From JAJDYQ01 sp963662865 (GTDB lineage: Bacteria; Pseudomonadota; Gammaproteobacteria; JAJDYQ01), in the NCBI GenBank assembly GCA_963662865.1, contig OY759969.1:1612001-1676000 (forward strand): a stretch of DNA of 64,000 bases, read 5' to 3'. Under the pieces are notes generated by a model that saw only the letters and a program-made list of their open reading frames with translations, was not told the DNA's origin and did not search any database. Below are positions 16,433 to 25,741 of this stretch, piece after piece. Position numbers and translations under genes: made by a program. The first letter of the stretch is position 1. Each line of letters starts with the position of its first letter.

Positions 16433-16556
16433 TCACTTGAAGATCACCAATAATCCTACAACAGCAACGCCCATGCCGATCGCCCATAAAATATGGCATG
16501 ATCTCAATCTGCCTGGACGCGATAGTGTCTCTAATGTCGTCGTCGGTTAATATCAT
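16433..16556 (-). pseudogene. Frameshifted small membrane protein (about 40 aa)
   Basis: On the minus strand a strong Shine-Dalgarno (GGAGGGG) precedes ATG at 16556 and a sensible N-terminus (MILTDDDIRDTIASRQIEIM). At a TTTT run the frame runs into a Cys/Arg-rich, non-protein-like sequence. If one T of the run is removed, the product continues as YLWAIGMGVAVVGLLVIFK and stops at 16433, a perfect membrane anchor with the same IFK ending as the porin-linked coil-anchor proteins. It is either a decayed gene, a sequencing error or slippage-dependent expression. Nothing else is evident in 16326-16831. Confidence 0.4.
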
Positions 16557-16831
16557 TCAAGCCCCTCCGAAGTCCCTGGATTTTTCACAAAAGTATCAAA
16601 GACAATATAGCAATAAAATTTAACCTCTCTTCCCTGACTAACCAAACGATGTTGATGGCATCCCCAAACTGGACCACAATGCGACCCAACATGGAAGCGG
16701 CAATGACACAGAAAGAACCAGGACGCCGGCGCCGCGCAAAGCACGACGGCAGCTCTAACGCGCCGGGAATCCCCGGCCGGCAACTGTTCCGGACCTCCGT
16801 GTCCCATCATGGGTAAATCGCAGAGGATAAT

Positions 16832-17413
16832 ATGATTGGCCTTCCGGATGACGTATTGGAGCGTATTCAGGCACTGCTGGAGCAGGCGGCAGATTTACCC
16901 GAGCCCCGGGCAATGTCGCTGGCGACGGTGGACGAGTCAGGCAAGCCGGTAGTCCGTACTGTATTGTTAAAGCATGTTGACCGACAAGGATTAACGTTCT
17001 TTACCAATACGACCAGCAGAAAAGGACGACATATTGCCGCTAATCCTTTTGTGGCGCTTTGCATGTATTTCCAGGAATCTCACCAGCAGCTTCAGGTCGA
17101 AGGCCAGGTAGAGCAGCTTGCCGATGAACAGGCGGACAGCTACTGGTATTCACGGCCCAGAACCAGCCGCATCGGTGCCTGGGCATCGCGCCAGTCAACA
17201 GTACTGCAAGACCGGCAACAGTTGCTCGACCGTGTTACTCAATATGAGAAAAGGTTTGCCGATGCCGATGTCCCGCGTCCGCCGTTCTGGAGCGGTTATC
17301 GGGTCATTCCAAATGCCATTGAATTCTGGAAAGGACACCCCGACCGGCTAAATGAGCGCACCTGCTACCGATTAACGGGTGGTGAGTGGGTGAAGTTTTA
17401 TCGTTATCCGTGA
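16832..17413 (+). CDS. pdxH: Pyridoxamine 5'-phosphate oxidase
   Basis: FMN enzyme making pyridoxal 5'-phosphate from pyridoxine/pyridoxamine phosphate. 193 residues, shorter than the E. coli enzyme because the non-conserved N-terminal extension is missing. Motifs: AMSLATVDESGKPVVRTVLL, FFTNTTSRKGRHIAANP (FMN phosphate), SYWYSRPRTSRIGAWASRQS, and the C-terminal FWKGHPDRLNER...WVKFYRYP. AGAGGAT precedes ATG 16832. Confidence 0.95.
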   Translation: MIGLPDDVLERIQALLEQAADLPEPRAMSLATVDESGKPVVRTVLLKHVDRQGLTFFTNTTSRKGRHIAANPFVALCMYFQESHQQLQVEGQVEQLADEQADSYWYSRPRTSRIGAWASRQSTVLQDRQQLLDRVTQYEKRFADADVPRPPFWSGYRVIPNAIEFWKGHPDRLNERTCYRLTGGEWVKFYRYP

Positions 17414-17601
17414 ACCGCCTTTGATTCGGCGGCCTGACCCGATGCGTCTGGTTCAATCTGGATCCTGCTTTCTCAGGTACGTCACTCGCCAACCCGACTC
17501 TATAGCATGATCAGGTTCTGGGTTTATGCGCCGGGTCGTCCATCCTGAATGACATCTTTTTGTGCAATAGCCCCATCCATGGGACCGTTTGGAAGCCTCA
17601 T

Positions 17602-17958
17602 TCATGCCGCCACATACGTTGTTTTGAAAAACTCGATTGATGGTGAATACAGCGGTTTAGACTGACTCGAAGAATGTATTGGAGGCATCTTTTGGACATC
17701 CGGGTTCTTACTGCTGGACAATAGATACCTGACTCTAACTTCAGAAGAGGGCTGCTTTTTCAAAAAATGATCGATTGATCCGTGTTCTTCCAAATTACTT
17801 TGTAATGTAAGAGCCAGGCCAACAACAAAATTTTTCTTTGCTTCATCCTTTGTCTTTCCGCCGGCAACATAGTTAATATCCACTCCTTGGGCAATCCATC
17901 CGGGTCCGTCTTTTTCAATGAGGACGCGGAGCCTGGCAGAGATTTGATCTTTTTTCAT
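17602..17958 (-). CDS. HicB-like antitoxin-fold protein, orphan
   Basis: 118 residues. The first ~70 have the short beta-strand/helix pattern of HicB-type proteins (RVLIEKDGPGWIAQGVDINY...AGGKTKDEAKKNFVVGLALT), a degraded RNase-H-like fold used as antitoxin. The C-terminal ~45 residues are Ser/Pro/Lys-rich with no DNA-binding domain visible. No HicA-like toxin gene is seen in the flanking 17414-17601 or 17959-18228 on either strand, so it is an orphan. Assignment rests on pattern only. Confidence 0.5.
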   Translation of the reverse strand: MKKDQISARLRVLIEKDGPGWIAQGVDINYVAGGKTKDEAKKNFVVGLALTLQSNLEEHGSIDHFLKKQPSSEVRVRYLLSSSKNPDVQKMPPIHSSSQSKPLYSPSIEFFKTTYVAA

Positions 17959-18228
17959 AATCCCTATCCTCTTTTCAACTCCGACCGAAGTATGACAATA
18001 CTATCAGGCGATACCAATCAATATTTTCAGGAATTGAAACCAAAAGTTGACAAAAATTCCAAACACTCTGGTAATTTGGATGGTGGAGAGCAGCTTCACC
18101 ACTCGCTGCCGGGCAGGAGGCCTTTTTGCAAAATACAATAATGATATACGACGGGATGAGAGGCCAGGTCACAATAGCAAGGTTCTCATTACCGAACCCA
18201 AAAGCCGGAATACAGTAAAATCCTTGCC

Positions 18229-20028
18229 CTATTCGTCATCTGCCGACGGCAAAGCAGTTCCGGCTTTACGTCGGCGCAGGCCAAGCTCCCGCAGTTGCCG
18301 GTCTCCGACCCCGGAGGGTGCCTGTGTTAGCGGACAACTGGCTGTCTGGGTTTTGGGAAACGCCATAACATCCCGGATTGAATCGGCGTCCGACATCAGC
18401 ATCACCAGGCGGTCCAGGCCAAAGGCGATTCCGCCATGTGGCGGGCAACCATATTTCAGGGCATCCAGCAGAAAGCCGAACTTGTCACGAGCTTCATCTC
18501 CCCCAATCCCCAACAGGCCGAAAACCGCCTGCTGAATATCCTCCTTGTGAATGCGGATTGAACCGCCGCCTATTTCGCTACCGTTCAGCACCATATCGTA
18601 GGCACGCGACAACATGGTTGCGGCATTGTCTTTAAGTTCTTCAGGAGACTGCGTTGCCGGGGCGGTGAACGGGTGATGCAGCGCCGTGAAACGGCCCTCT
18701 TTGTCCCGCTCGAACATTGGGAAATCCACAATCCATACCGGTTTCCAGCCTTCCTCCATCAATCCCATGTCATGGCCAATCCTGACACGGACAGCAGCCA
18801 TGGATTCGTTCACGATATGCGCGTTTCCGGCACCAAAAAAGATCAGATCGTCATTTCCGGCGCCGACGCGTTCCGCCAGTTGGCTGATCACCTCATCCGG
18901 CAGAAATTTCAGAATCGGTGATTGCAGGCCATCACGACCGGCAGCGACGTCATTGACCTTGATATAAGCCAACCCCCGGGCCCCGTAACGGCCCGCATAG
19001 GCCGTATATTCATCAATCTGCCGGCGGGTCAGCCTGTTCCCCCCAGGCACCTTAAGCGCAACGACACGCCCCTTCGGGTCCTGCGCGGGTTCCGAAAAGA
19101 CCTTGAATTCAACATCCTTCATGATATCCGCCAGATCAACAAGCTGCAAAGGAACTCTCAGATCCGGGCAATCCACACCATACTTTTGCAGGGCTTCGGC
19201 ATAACTCATGCGCGGGAACGGGTTCGGCAATTCCACATTCTGCACATCCCTGAACAACCGGCGGATCATTTCCTCCATAATCGACATAATCTCTTCTTCA
19301 TTCAGGAAGGAGGTCTCGATATCGAGCTGGGTAAATTCCGGCTGCCGGTCTGCACGCAGGTCCTCGTCACGGAAACAGCGGGCAATCTGATAGTAACGGT
19401 CAAAACCCGACATCATCAATAATTGCTTGAATAACTGTGGAGACTGCGGCAGAGCAAAAACACTGCCGGGATGGGTGCGACTTGGCACCAGATAGTCACG
19501 CGCACCCTCAGGGGTCGCCCTGGTCAGTACCGGCGTTTCCATGTCGAGGAAGCCGCAGCCATCAAGAAAATTCCGCAGGTGGAGAACGACTTTTGAGCGT
19601 AACAGCATACGCCGCTGCATCACGGGGCGGCGCAGGTCAACATAACGGTATCTGAGACGCACCTCCTCGCTGATATCGGAATCATCAAGCATGAACGGCG
19701 GCGTCTCGGCGGCATTCAGGATTTCCAGTTCCCCGCACACCACCTCAATCCGGCCGCTGGCAAGACCTTCATTTACCGTACCCCGGGGGCGATGGCGAAC
19801 CAGCCCCTTAACCCGAAGAACAAATTCATTACGCACACGCTCGGCATGCGCAAACGCCTGCCTGGTATCGGGGTCAACAACAATCTGCAGCAGACCTTCC
19901 CGATCCCGCAAGTCGATAAAAATCACGCCGCCATGGTCACGACGGCGATGAGACCAGCCAACCACTGCTACGGTTTGATTGATCAGGGATTCATTTACCT
20001 CCCCGCAGTAATGAGTTCGCATACGCAT
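18229..20028 (-). CDS. aspS: Aspartyl-tRNA synthetase, bacterial type
   Basis: Class II synthetase of 599 residues: N-terminal OB-fold anticodon domain (TVAVVGWSHRRRDHGGVIFI), class II core with motif 1 (RSKVVLHLRNFLDGCGFLDM), motif 2 (ARCFRDEDLRADRQPEFTQL), the bacteria-specific GAD insertion (about 290-420), and motif 3 (GGIAFGLDRLVMLM). It is 89 bases downstream of the FmdB-like gene on the same strand, likely co-transcribed. Whether it is discriminating (Asp only) or Asp/Asn-type was not determined. Confidence 0.97.
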   Translation of the reverse strand: MRMRTHYCGEVNESLINQTVAVVGWSHRRRDHGGVIFIDLRDREGLLQIVVDPDTRQAFAHAERVRNEFVLRVKGLVRHRPRGTVNEGLASGRIEVVCGELEILNAAETPPFMLDDSDISEEVRLRYRYVDLRRPVMQRRMLLRSKVVLHLRNFLDGCGFLDMETPVLTRATPEGARDYLVPSRTHPGSVFALPQSPQLFKQLLMMSGFDRYYQIARCFRDEDLRADRQPEFTQLDIETSFLNEEEIMSIMEEMIRRLFRDVQNVELPNPFPRMSYAEALQKYGVDCPDLRVPLQLVDLADIMKDVEFKVFSEPAQDPKGRVVALKVPGGNRLTRRQIDEYTAYAGRYGARGLAYIKVNDVAAGRDGLQSPILKFLPDEVISQLAERVGAGNDDLIFFGAGNAHIVNESMAAVRVRIGHDMGLMEEGWKPVWIVDFPMFERDKEGRFTALHHPFTAPATQSPEELKDNAATMLSRAYDMVLNGSEIGGGSIRIHKEDIQQAVFGLLGIGGDEARDKFGFLLDALKYGCPPHGGIAFGLDRLVMLMSDADSIRDVMAFPKTQTASCPLTQAPSGVGDRQLRELGLRRRKAGTALPSADDE

Positions 20029-20117
20029 TATCCGTTTTCAATGCCCATAAACGAGTAACGGACAGCGGAGCCGTCCGTTCAGGTCAGGCCGTATTTATCA
20101 GGACCCGGATCAGGCTG

Positions 20118-20477
20118 TCACTTCGCCACAGGACAGCAATCATCTGTTCCACAGGCGCTACCCTTGCCGCTCGCAGCACTCTTGCCGCCATCCGCAGCAC
20201 TCTTGCCACCGTCCGCAGCACTCTTGCCACCGTCCGCAGCACTCTTGCCACCGTCCGCAGCACTCCCTCCGCCATCTGAAACATTCTTCCGACCACCGGA
20301 TTTGAAATCGGTCTCATACCAGCCGCCGCCCTTGAGACGAAATCCGGCTGCCGATACCAGCTTCCTTAGCTGCGACTCTTCGCATTCAGGACAATCCATC
20401 AGCGGTACATCATTCACTTTCTGTATCGCCTCAAGCTTATGGCCACAGGCGACGCATTCATACTCATAAATCGGCAT
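20118..20477 (-). CDS. FmdB/CxxC_CxxC_SSSS-type zinc-ribbon protein
   Basis: Small regulatory-family protein. N-terminal zinc ribbon MPIYEYECVACGHKLEA...DCPECEES (two CxxC knuckles, residues about 1-40) followed by a conserved basic/aromatic segment (FRLKGGGWYETDF). The C-terminal ~55 residues consist of a heptapeptide repeat (KSAADGG, four near-identical copies) and a Cys-containing tail (CGTDDCC). FmdB-like genes commonly precede aspS in Gammaproteobacteria, as here. The function is not established. Confidence 0.85.
   Translation of the reverse strand: MPIYEYECVACGHKLEAIQKVNDVPLMDCPECEESQLRKLVSAAGFRLKGGGWYETDFKSGGRKNVSDGGGSAADGGKSAADGGKSAADGGKSAADGGKSAASGKGSACGTDDCCPVAK
20173..20277. repeat. 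21-bp tandem repeat in the FmdB-like gene
   Basis: Five consecutive 21-base units, the middle three identical and the last one degenerate, encoding the Lys-Ser-Ala-Ala-Asp-Gly-Gly repeats. Because units are multiples of three, slippage changes length without breaking the frame. Confidence 0.9.
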
Positions 20478-20589
20478 GGTTCAACCCTCAAGAATCCGCC
20501 CCGAAACAATCCGGGAACCTTCAACATATCAGTACTCTATAATACTCAGGGAAATACGGCAAAGACGCAATATACCGGAGATTCTAACA

Positions 20590-21429
20590 ATGCCCCCGTA
20601 CCCTGAAAATAAAACCATTTTAATCACCGGCTGTTCGACCGGCATCGGCCTGTGCATTGCCAACGGCCTGAACAACAGGGGCTATCGGGTGCTTGCGACT
20701 GCCAGAAATGCAGATGATGTCGAAATGCTGAAATTTCAAGGATTTGAGGCATTACAGCTCGATCTGGCAGATAGCACCTGCATACACAGCGCCGTCGATG
20801 AAGTCCTGCGTCGCACGGGAAACCGGCTGTTCGCCCTTTTTAATAATGGCGCTTACGGTCAGTTCGGTGCCGTCGAAGACCTAACCCGAGAAACTCTGCG
20901 CAGACAATTTGAAACCAATGTCTTTGGCTGGCATGAATTAACCCGCCGCGTCCTGCCTGTCATGCGGCAACAGGGATATGGCCGCATTATCCAGAACAGT
21001 TCCGTACTGGGCCTTGTCGCACTCAAATATCGTGGTGCCTATAGCGCCAGCAAATTCGCCATTGAGGGCCTGACAGACACGTTAAGGCTCGAGTTTCGGG
21101 ATACGGACATACACTTTGTGCTGGTGGAACCGGGCCCGATAACAAGCAACTTTCGACTCAACGCACTCAAGGCGTTCAGGGAAAATATCGATCCGGACAC
21201 AAGTCACCACGAAAAAGCCTATGCCCGTCTGGTCCAAAAGCTTGAACAGGAAGGCCCGGTTGTGCCTTTCACCCTACCTGCCGATGCCGTTCTCAGCAAG
21301 GTTATCAGGGCGCTGGAAGCGCAAAGGCCGAAAGCACGCTATTATGTAACGCTTCCTACCTATTTATTCGGCTATCTAAAACGAGTATTGCCGGTAAAGT
21401 GGATGGATCAGATACTTAAAAATTACTAA
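20590..21429 (+). CDS. Short-chain dehydrogenase/reductase
   Basis: 279-residue classical SDR with Rossmann motif TGCSTGIG near the N-terminus, NNGAYG, catalytic serine region (QNSSVLG) and YSASK. An ATG at 20590 follows GGAG and is preferred over an upstream in-frame ATG at 20476 that lies in the fmdB promoter region. It precedes ispH by 15 bases, suggesting co-transcription. The substrate is not predictable; similar enzymes act on steroids, fatty acyl or sugar substrates. Confidence 0.88.
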   Translation: MPPYPENKTILITGCSTGIGLCIANGLNNRGYRVLATARNADDVEMLKFQGFEALQLDLADSTCIHSAVDEVLRRTGNRLFALFNNGAYGQFGAVEDLTRETLRRQFETNVFGWHELTRRVLPVMRQQGYGRIIQNSSVLGLVALKYRGAYSASKFAIEGLTDTLRLEFRDTDIHFVLVEPGPITSNFRLNALKAFRENIDPDTSHHEKAYARLVQKLEQEGPVVPFTLPADAVLSKVIRALEAQRPKARYYVTLPTYLFGYLKRVLPVKWMDQILKNY

Positions 21430-21444
21430 CTCTGCGGTTCCATC

Positions 21445-22395
21445 ATGAAAGTCATACTTGCCAATCCCCGTGGTTTTTGCGCCGGCGTAGACCGAGCAAT
21501 CGAAATTGTCGAACGTGCCCTTGAGGCTTTCGGCGCTCCGATCTATGTCCGCCATGAAGTCGTTCACAACAAATACGTTGTCAACCAGTTACGCACCAAA
21601 GGAGCTATCTTTGTCGAGGAAGTCAACGAAATTCCGCAGGGGGCCACGGCAATTTTCAGCGCACACGGAGTCCCGCAACAAGTACGAGCCGATGCCAAAA
21701 GACGAAATCTCAGAATATTTGATGCGACCTGTCCACTGGTCACCAAGGTACATATGGAAGTCGCCCGGCATTCCAATGCCAACCAGGAAGTTATTCTTGT
21801 CGGTCATGCCGGACACCCTGAAGTGGAGGGCACACTCGGTCAATACAATAATCCCGATGGGGAGATCTATCTGGTCGGCCAGATAAAGGAAGTGGATCAG
21901 TTACAGGTAAAAAATCCCGCCAGTCTCCATTATGTTACTCAGACGACGCTTTCGCTCGATGATACCCGGGCTATTGTGACTGCCCTGCAAAACAGATTCC
22001 CAGAGATAAAAGGGCCGAAAAAAGACGACATTTGTTACGCCACACAAAATCGCCAGAACGCCGTCAATGGCCTCGTCAATGACTGCGACGTGATTATCGT
22101 TGTAGGTTCCCGCAACAGTTCCAACTCCAACCGCCTGCGCGAAATCGCTGCAAAAAGAAATACACCAGCTTATCTCATAGATGGGGCAGACTGGCTGGAC
22201 CCCGGGTGGCTGGAAGGCAAAACTACCATCGGAGTCACCGCTGGCGCCTCAGCTCCGGAAATTCTCGTCCGGCAGGTTATCAACAAACTTGGCGAGCTGG
22301 GTTACTCACTGGCGGAAGAATCAGGCGGAATCCAGGAAAATGTCGTATTCAACTTGCCGGCAGAATTAAGGAACCTGGGCACTTCCCGCAACTGA
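21445..22395 (+). CDS. ispH: 4-hydroxy-3-methylbut-2-enyl diphosphate reductase
   Basis: Last step of the MEP isoprenoid pathway, producing IPP and DMAPP with a 4Fe-4S cluster. 316 residues with the three cluster cysteines in NPRGFCAGVDRA, FDATCPLVTKVH and DDICYATQNRQ, plus the TAGASAPE substrate loop. Its stop overlaps the thiO start (TGATG). dxs and ispA of the same pathway occur at 56-59 kb. Confidence 0.97.
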   Translation: MKVILANPRGFCAGVDRAIEIVERALEAFGAPIYVRHEVVHNKYVVNQLRTKGAIFVEEVNEIPQGATAIFSAHGVPQQVRADAKRRNLRIFDATCPLVTKVHMEVARHSNANQEVILVGHAGHPEVEGTLGQYNNPDGEIYLVGQIKEVDQLQVKNPASLHYVTQTTLSLDDTRAIVTALQNRFPEIKGPKKDDICYATQNRQNAVNGLVNDCDVIIVVGSRNSSNSNRLREIAAKRNTPAYLIDGADWLDPGWLEGKTTIGVTAGASAPEILVRQVINKLGELGYSLAEESGGIQENVVFNLPAELRNLGTSRN

Positions 22396-23480
22396 TGAGT
22401 TATGACGTCATTATCGTGGGCGCCGGAATCTCTGGCCTCCTGTCCGCCATTGAACTGGCAGGCTCCGGCCAGAAAGTCTGCATTATAGAAAAAACCCGGG
22501 TTGGCCAGGAATCATCCTGGGCCGGGGGCGGGATTCTCCTGCCCATTTATCCCTGGCATTATCCGGACCCCGTAAATGCCCTGGTTGAATGGAGTCTGCA
22601 CCATTACCCTGAATTCCTGACCACCCTTCATGCGGACACGGGCGTTGACCCGGAATGGCTCGCATGCGGACATTTAATACTGGATGCACAACCGAATGCT
22701 ACCGTCATTGAGCGCTGGTCCGGCCAGTTCCTTGTGGAAACAGAGTATGTATCCGGCGCAAGATTGAACCGGATCGAACCCGGACTCTCGAAGCAGCATA
22801 TCAAAGCATTATGGGCCCCGAAAGTCGGACACGTCAGAAGCCCGCGCCTGCTGAAGGCGCTGGCAGTCAAAGCCGAGCAATTGAAGATCAATATTCGGGA
22901 AAATACCGCTCTGACCGGCGTACAAACCAACGGCCGGACGGTGAAAGCAGTCAGGACATCAAGCGGTGACCATGCTGTAGGCTCCGTACTGATTACCGCC
23001 GGCGCATGGAGCGGTGATCTCGAACAATATGGATTGCCCCATGTGGCCGTGAGGCCGGTCAAGGGACAGATGATTCAACTGCAAACCAGCCCCGGTACCA
23101 TCAAGACAATCACCTTATACAAGGATCACTACATCATACCCAGAAAGGACGGCAAAGTACTTGCGGGAAGCACCCTGGAACACTGCGGCTTTGATAAAAC
23201 AACCAGCGAAGAAGTCGCGGAAACCCTCAGACAGCAAGCCATATCACTCTTCCCGGTGCTGGAATCCGCTCCGCTGATTAATCATTGGGCAGGGCTCAGA
23301 CCGGGCAACGAGAGGCAAACGCCCTTGATAGGGCAGCATCCTGACTACAGCAACCTGTTCTACAATACAGGTCATTACCGAAATGGTATAGTCCTCGGCT
23401 TAGCATCTGCCAGGCTCTGTAGCGATATGGTGCTGGGGCGCCCGCCAATACTGACACCTGCCGACTACGCCTGGGAGTGA
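22395..23480 (+). CDS. thiO: Glycine oxidase ThiO (FAD-dependent)
   Basis: Oxidises glycine to iminoglycine for the thiazole half of thiamine in aerobes. 361 residues of the DAO fold: FAD-binding VIIVGAGISGLLSAIELA at the N-terminus, SSWAGGGILLP, VRPVKGQMIQL, and the C-terminal HYRNGIVLGLASARL. The ATG at 22395 overlaps the ispH stop; the frame extends upstream but that is ispH. Identified as ThiO rather than another DAO by these motifs; no thiazole synthase neighbour confirms it. Confidence 0.85.
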   Translation: MSYDVIIVGAGISGLLSAIELAGSGQKVCIIEKTRVGQESSWAGGGILLPIYPWHYPDPVNALVEWSLHHYPEFLTTLHADTGVDPEWLACGHLILDAQPNATVIERWSGQFLVETEYVSGARLNRIEPGLSKQHIKALWAPKVGHVRSPRLLKALAVKAEQLKINIRENTALTGVQTNGRTVKAVRTSSGDHAVGSVLITAGAWSGDLEQYGLPHVAVRPVKGQMIQLQTSPGTIKTITLYKDHYIIPRKDGKVLAGSTLEHCGFDKTTSEEVAETLRQQAISLFPVLESAPLINHWAGLRPGNERQTPLIGQHPDYSNLFYNTGHYRNGIVLGLASARLCSDMVLGRPPILTPADYAWE

Positions 23481-23551
23481 GCCGGATCTATCAGGAACAG
23501 CATGAGGTGCCCGACACGCCAGCGTGGCCTGGTTGCCAGAACAGCTCAACT

Positions 23552-23627
23552 GCCGGTGTAGCTCAGTTGGCAGAGCAGCGCATTCGTAATGCGGAGGTCA
23601 GAGGTTCGACTCCTCTCACCGGCACCA
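23552..23627 (+). tRNA. tRNA-Thr, anticodon CGT
   Basis: 76-nt cloverleaf beginning GCCGGTG and ending CACCGGC-ACCA, with encoded CCA. D-arm GCTC...GAGC, anticodon loop TTCGTAA (CGT, reads ACG), T-loop GGTTCGACTCC. It closely resembles other proteobacterial threonine tRNAs with this anticodon. It stands alone. Confidence 0.95.
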
Positions 23628-23742
23628 TCTTTGCCATGGGTGGTTCCCGGAAATATATTTACAAAAGTCATATAATCAGCAGGGAAACCCTGAATGAATC
23701 AGAGTTTCCATAGATGCGTTCAATGTAAACAGAGAGAGGAAG

Positions 23743-23925
23743 ATGGAGAAAACAAAGCTGGAGATAGAAACAGAAAAAGTCTTCATGGAAACCGTAAAAC
23801 TCCATGGCGAAATCACATTGTTGCGCAAAAAAAAAATCAAATGGCATGAAATCACCATCATTGCCGGGATTTCCGCTGGATTGATGACAGCCGGTGCAGC
23901 CATTTTCAAACTGCTATTGGGCTAG
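23743..23925 (+). CDS. Small coil-plus-membrane-anchor protein (60 aa)
   Basis: 60 residues: a highly charged helical segment with heptad character (LEIETEKVFMETVKLHGEIT, then RKKKIKW) followed by one membrane span (about 36-58, IIAGISAGLMTAGAAIF). The positive residues just before the span suggest the N-terminal coil is cytoplasmic. AGAGGAAG precedes the ATG. It has no conserved EVYDAF-type head, but the architecture matches the other anchors in the array that starts here. It lies 69 bases before the VWA-FHA gene. Confidence 0.6.
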   Translation: MEKTKLEIETEKVFMETVKLHGEITLLRKKKIKWHEITIIAGISAGLMTAGAAIFKLLLG

Positions 23926-23994
23926 GAAGATAAAAAAAAGAAATCAACAGGAATTAATCCGACGATACTACAAACCGATCAGGATTCAGAGACA

Positions 23995-25557
23995 ATGTTC
24001 AGTGACCTTCATAAAACCATAGCCTCATTGCTGCTGGCGACCGTCATGCTGGCCTCCCATACAGCACTCGCCCAACAACCCGGTGCCCCTTCTGGCAGCT
24101 TGACAGATCATCCCGAACCCGTGTCGGCAAATACTGCCGGGGACACGCAGTCTGATCAGCCAACCGGTCGCAGCGGCATTACCAGCGACATCGTGCTGTT
24201 ACTGGATAATTCCGGCAGCATGAAGGCCAACGACCCGGATTTACTGATGGTAAAGGCAGTCAGGGAATTTATTGGCCAACTGGATTTCAATACCCGTCTC
24301 GGCATTGTCATTTTCGACCAGAAGGTCAGGCTATCCTTTCCGCTGACCGAACTGTCCGACACAAGCCGGGCCGAGATGCTGGCCAGCCTTGAACAGATAG
24401 ACTACAAGGGGCTGCATACCAACAGCCCGGACGGACTGGAGCGCGCCCTCTATGAATTGAAGCTGTATGCCCACGACGATATCGAGCGCTTCATCATCTT
24501 TCTAACGGACGGCATTGTGGACAGCGGCGACAAGCAAAAAGATGCCAGCAAGCTGGACTGGATGAGAAAGGAACTGGCCGCCGATGCCCAGAATAACAAT
24601 ATCAGGATTTTCGGTATTGCCTTTACCGACAGTGCGGATTTCCAACTTATACAGTCGCTGGCCCAGCAAACCGATGCGGAATACTACCGCGCATTCGCGG
24701 CCGATCAGCTATCTTCGGTCTTTGAACGCATACAAAATACCATTGCAGCAACGCATCAGGCCGCCGCCGAGGCGACCAAACCGATTCCGCCACCAATCGA
24801 ACCCAGTTCAGCACCACCACCCAAACCGATTATCGTACAAATCCCCGAGCAAGCCGCCGGAACAGATACAAAGACACTATATCTTCTCTACGGCATTGCC
24901 GGATTACTTGTTGTGGCCATCCTGGCCCTGCTGCTGCGTGGCCGCTCCGGTCCGACCCCATCTGCCACTCCGGGAGGCGCAGGGATGCCGCACGTCAAAC
25001 TTGTTGATGTCTCCGGCATCACGAGTACAAGAGAACACCTCATTACCACCCCAGTCACCCAGATTGGCCGCATCATGGGCAAGCAGACAACCGATGTCTC
25101 CCATATCGTCATCCCTGAAAAAAGCATCAGCCGCCATCATGCCGTTATTGAATACCGCAACCATGCATTCTGGTTAATGGACCAGGGCAGTGGCAACGGC
25201 ACCAGGCTGAACGACGTCGAGTTGAAGGAAGAGAAACGGCTGAAACATGGCGACAGGCTGACATTCGGCAGCCTTGTATTCGAGTTCATCGAACCAAGCA
25301 TGGAGCAGTCGGATGCGACTGTTGTACAGGTACCGGGCAATCAGGCGATAGCGGGCACAAGCCTTGATATGGAAGATACGGTATTAATGTCCTCAGAAGA
25401 GCCGGCCACCCCTGCGGATGACGGCGATATGGGTACCATGGACTTTGTGGTTGATTCCACGCCGGATAACCCGCCTGATGAAGAGGGTGACGACATGACC
25501 CTGGCTGAGTTTGATCGTCTGTTTGCCGATATAGACGTGGAGGATAAAGAGAAATAA
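23995..25557 (+). CDS. VWA domain / transmembrane / FHA domain protein
   Basis: 520 residues. Signal peptide (about 1-26, ending ALA). Extracytoplasmic von Willebrand A domain (about 62-250) with a complete MIDAS: DNSGS at 71-75, the threonine in HTNSPDGLERAL and the aspartate in FLTDGIVD. A proline-rich linker, a membrane span at about 292-315, then an FHA domain (about 345-415; IGRIMG, SISRHHAVI, GSGNGTRLN), and an acidic Thr/Asp-rich tail. The topology implies a receptor linking an outside metal-dependent ligand site to phosphothreonine recognition in the cytoplasm. No Ser/Thr kinase or phosphatase gene is in the window. Confidence 0.85.
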   Translation: MFSDLHKTIASLLLATVMLASHTALAQQPGAPSGSLTDHPEPVSANTAGDTQSDQPTGRSGITSDIVLLLDNSGSMKANDPDLLMVKAVREFIGQLDFNTRLGIVIFDQKVRLSFPLTELSDTSRAEMLASLEQIDYKGLHTNSPDGLERALYELKLYAHDDIERFIIFLTDGIVDSGDKQKDASKLDWMRKELAADAQNNNIRIFGIAFTDSADFQLIQSLAQQTDAEYYRAFAADQLSSVFERIQNTIAATHQAAAEATKPIPPPIEPSSAPPPKPIIVQIPEQAAGTDTKTLYLLYGIAGLLVVAILALLLRGRSGPTPSATPGGAGMPHVKLVDVSGITSTREHLITTPVTQIGRIMGKQTTDVSHIVIPEKSISRHHAVIEYRNHAFWLMDQGSGNGTRLNDVELKEEKRLKHGDRLTFGSLVFEFIEPSMEQSDATVVQVPGNQAIAGTSLDMEDTVLMSSEEPATPADDGDMGTMDFVVDSTPDNPPDEEGDDMTLAEFDRLFADIDVEDKEK

Positions 25558-25741
25558 GATGGATTCATGCACGGGTCACGACTGACCGGCCCCTTATTAT
25601 CGTAATACATTGACATCAGACGGGAATTCTCACATCCCTCGAATCAACTCCCCAATCATCCATCGCATGACACGTCAAATTGACATATGATTAACATATA
25701 CAACATCCACCACTACCGTATCTATCATTCAGGTACGAAAA

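Noticed and set aside
16553..16810. 85-residue minus-strand frame
   Set aside because: Cys/Trp/His-rich composition, no ribosome-binding site, overlaps the pdxH promoter region.
17440..17530. Minus-strand ACCTGATC and CTGAGA strings resembling TPP riboswitch blocks
   Set aside because: They occur in the wrong order and spacing and no thiamine gene follows.
20173..20277. Tandem repeats as a possible CRISPR array
   Set aside because: Units abut without spacers and lie inside a reading frame in multiples of three.
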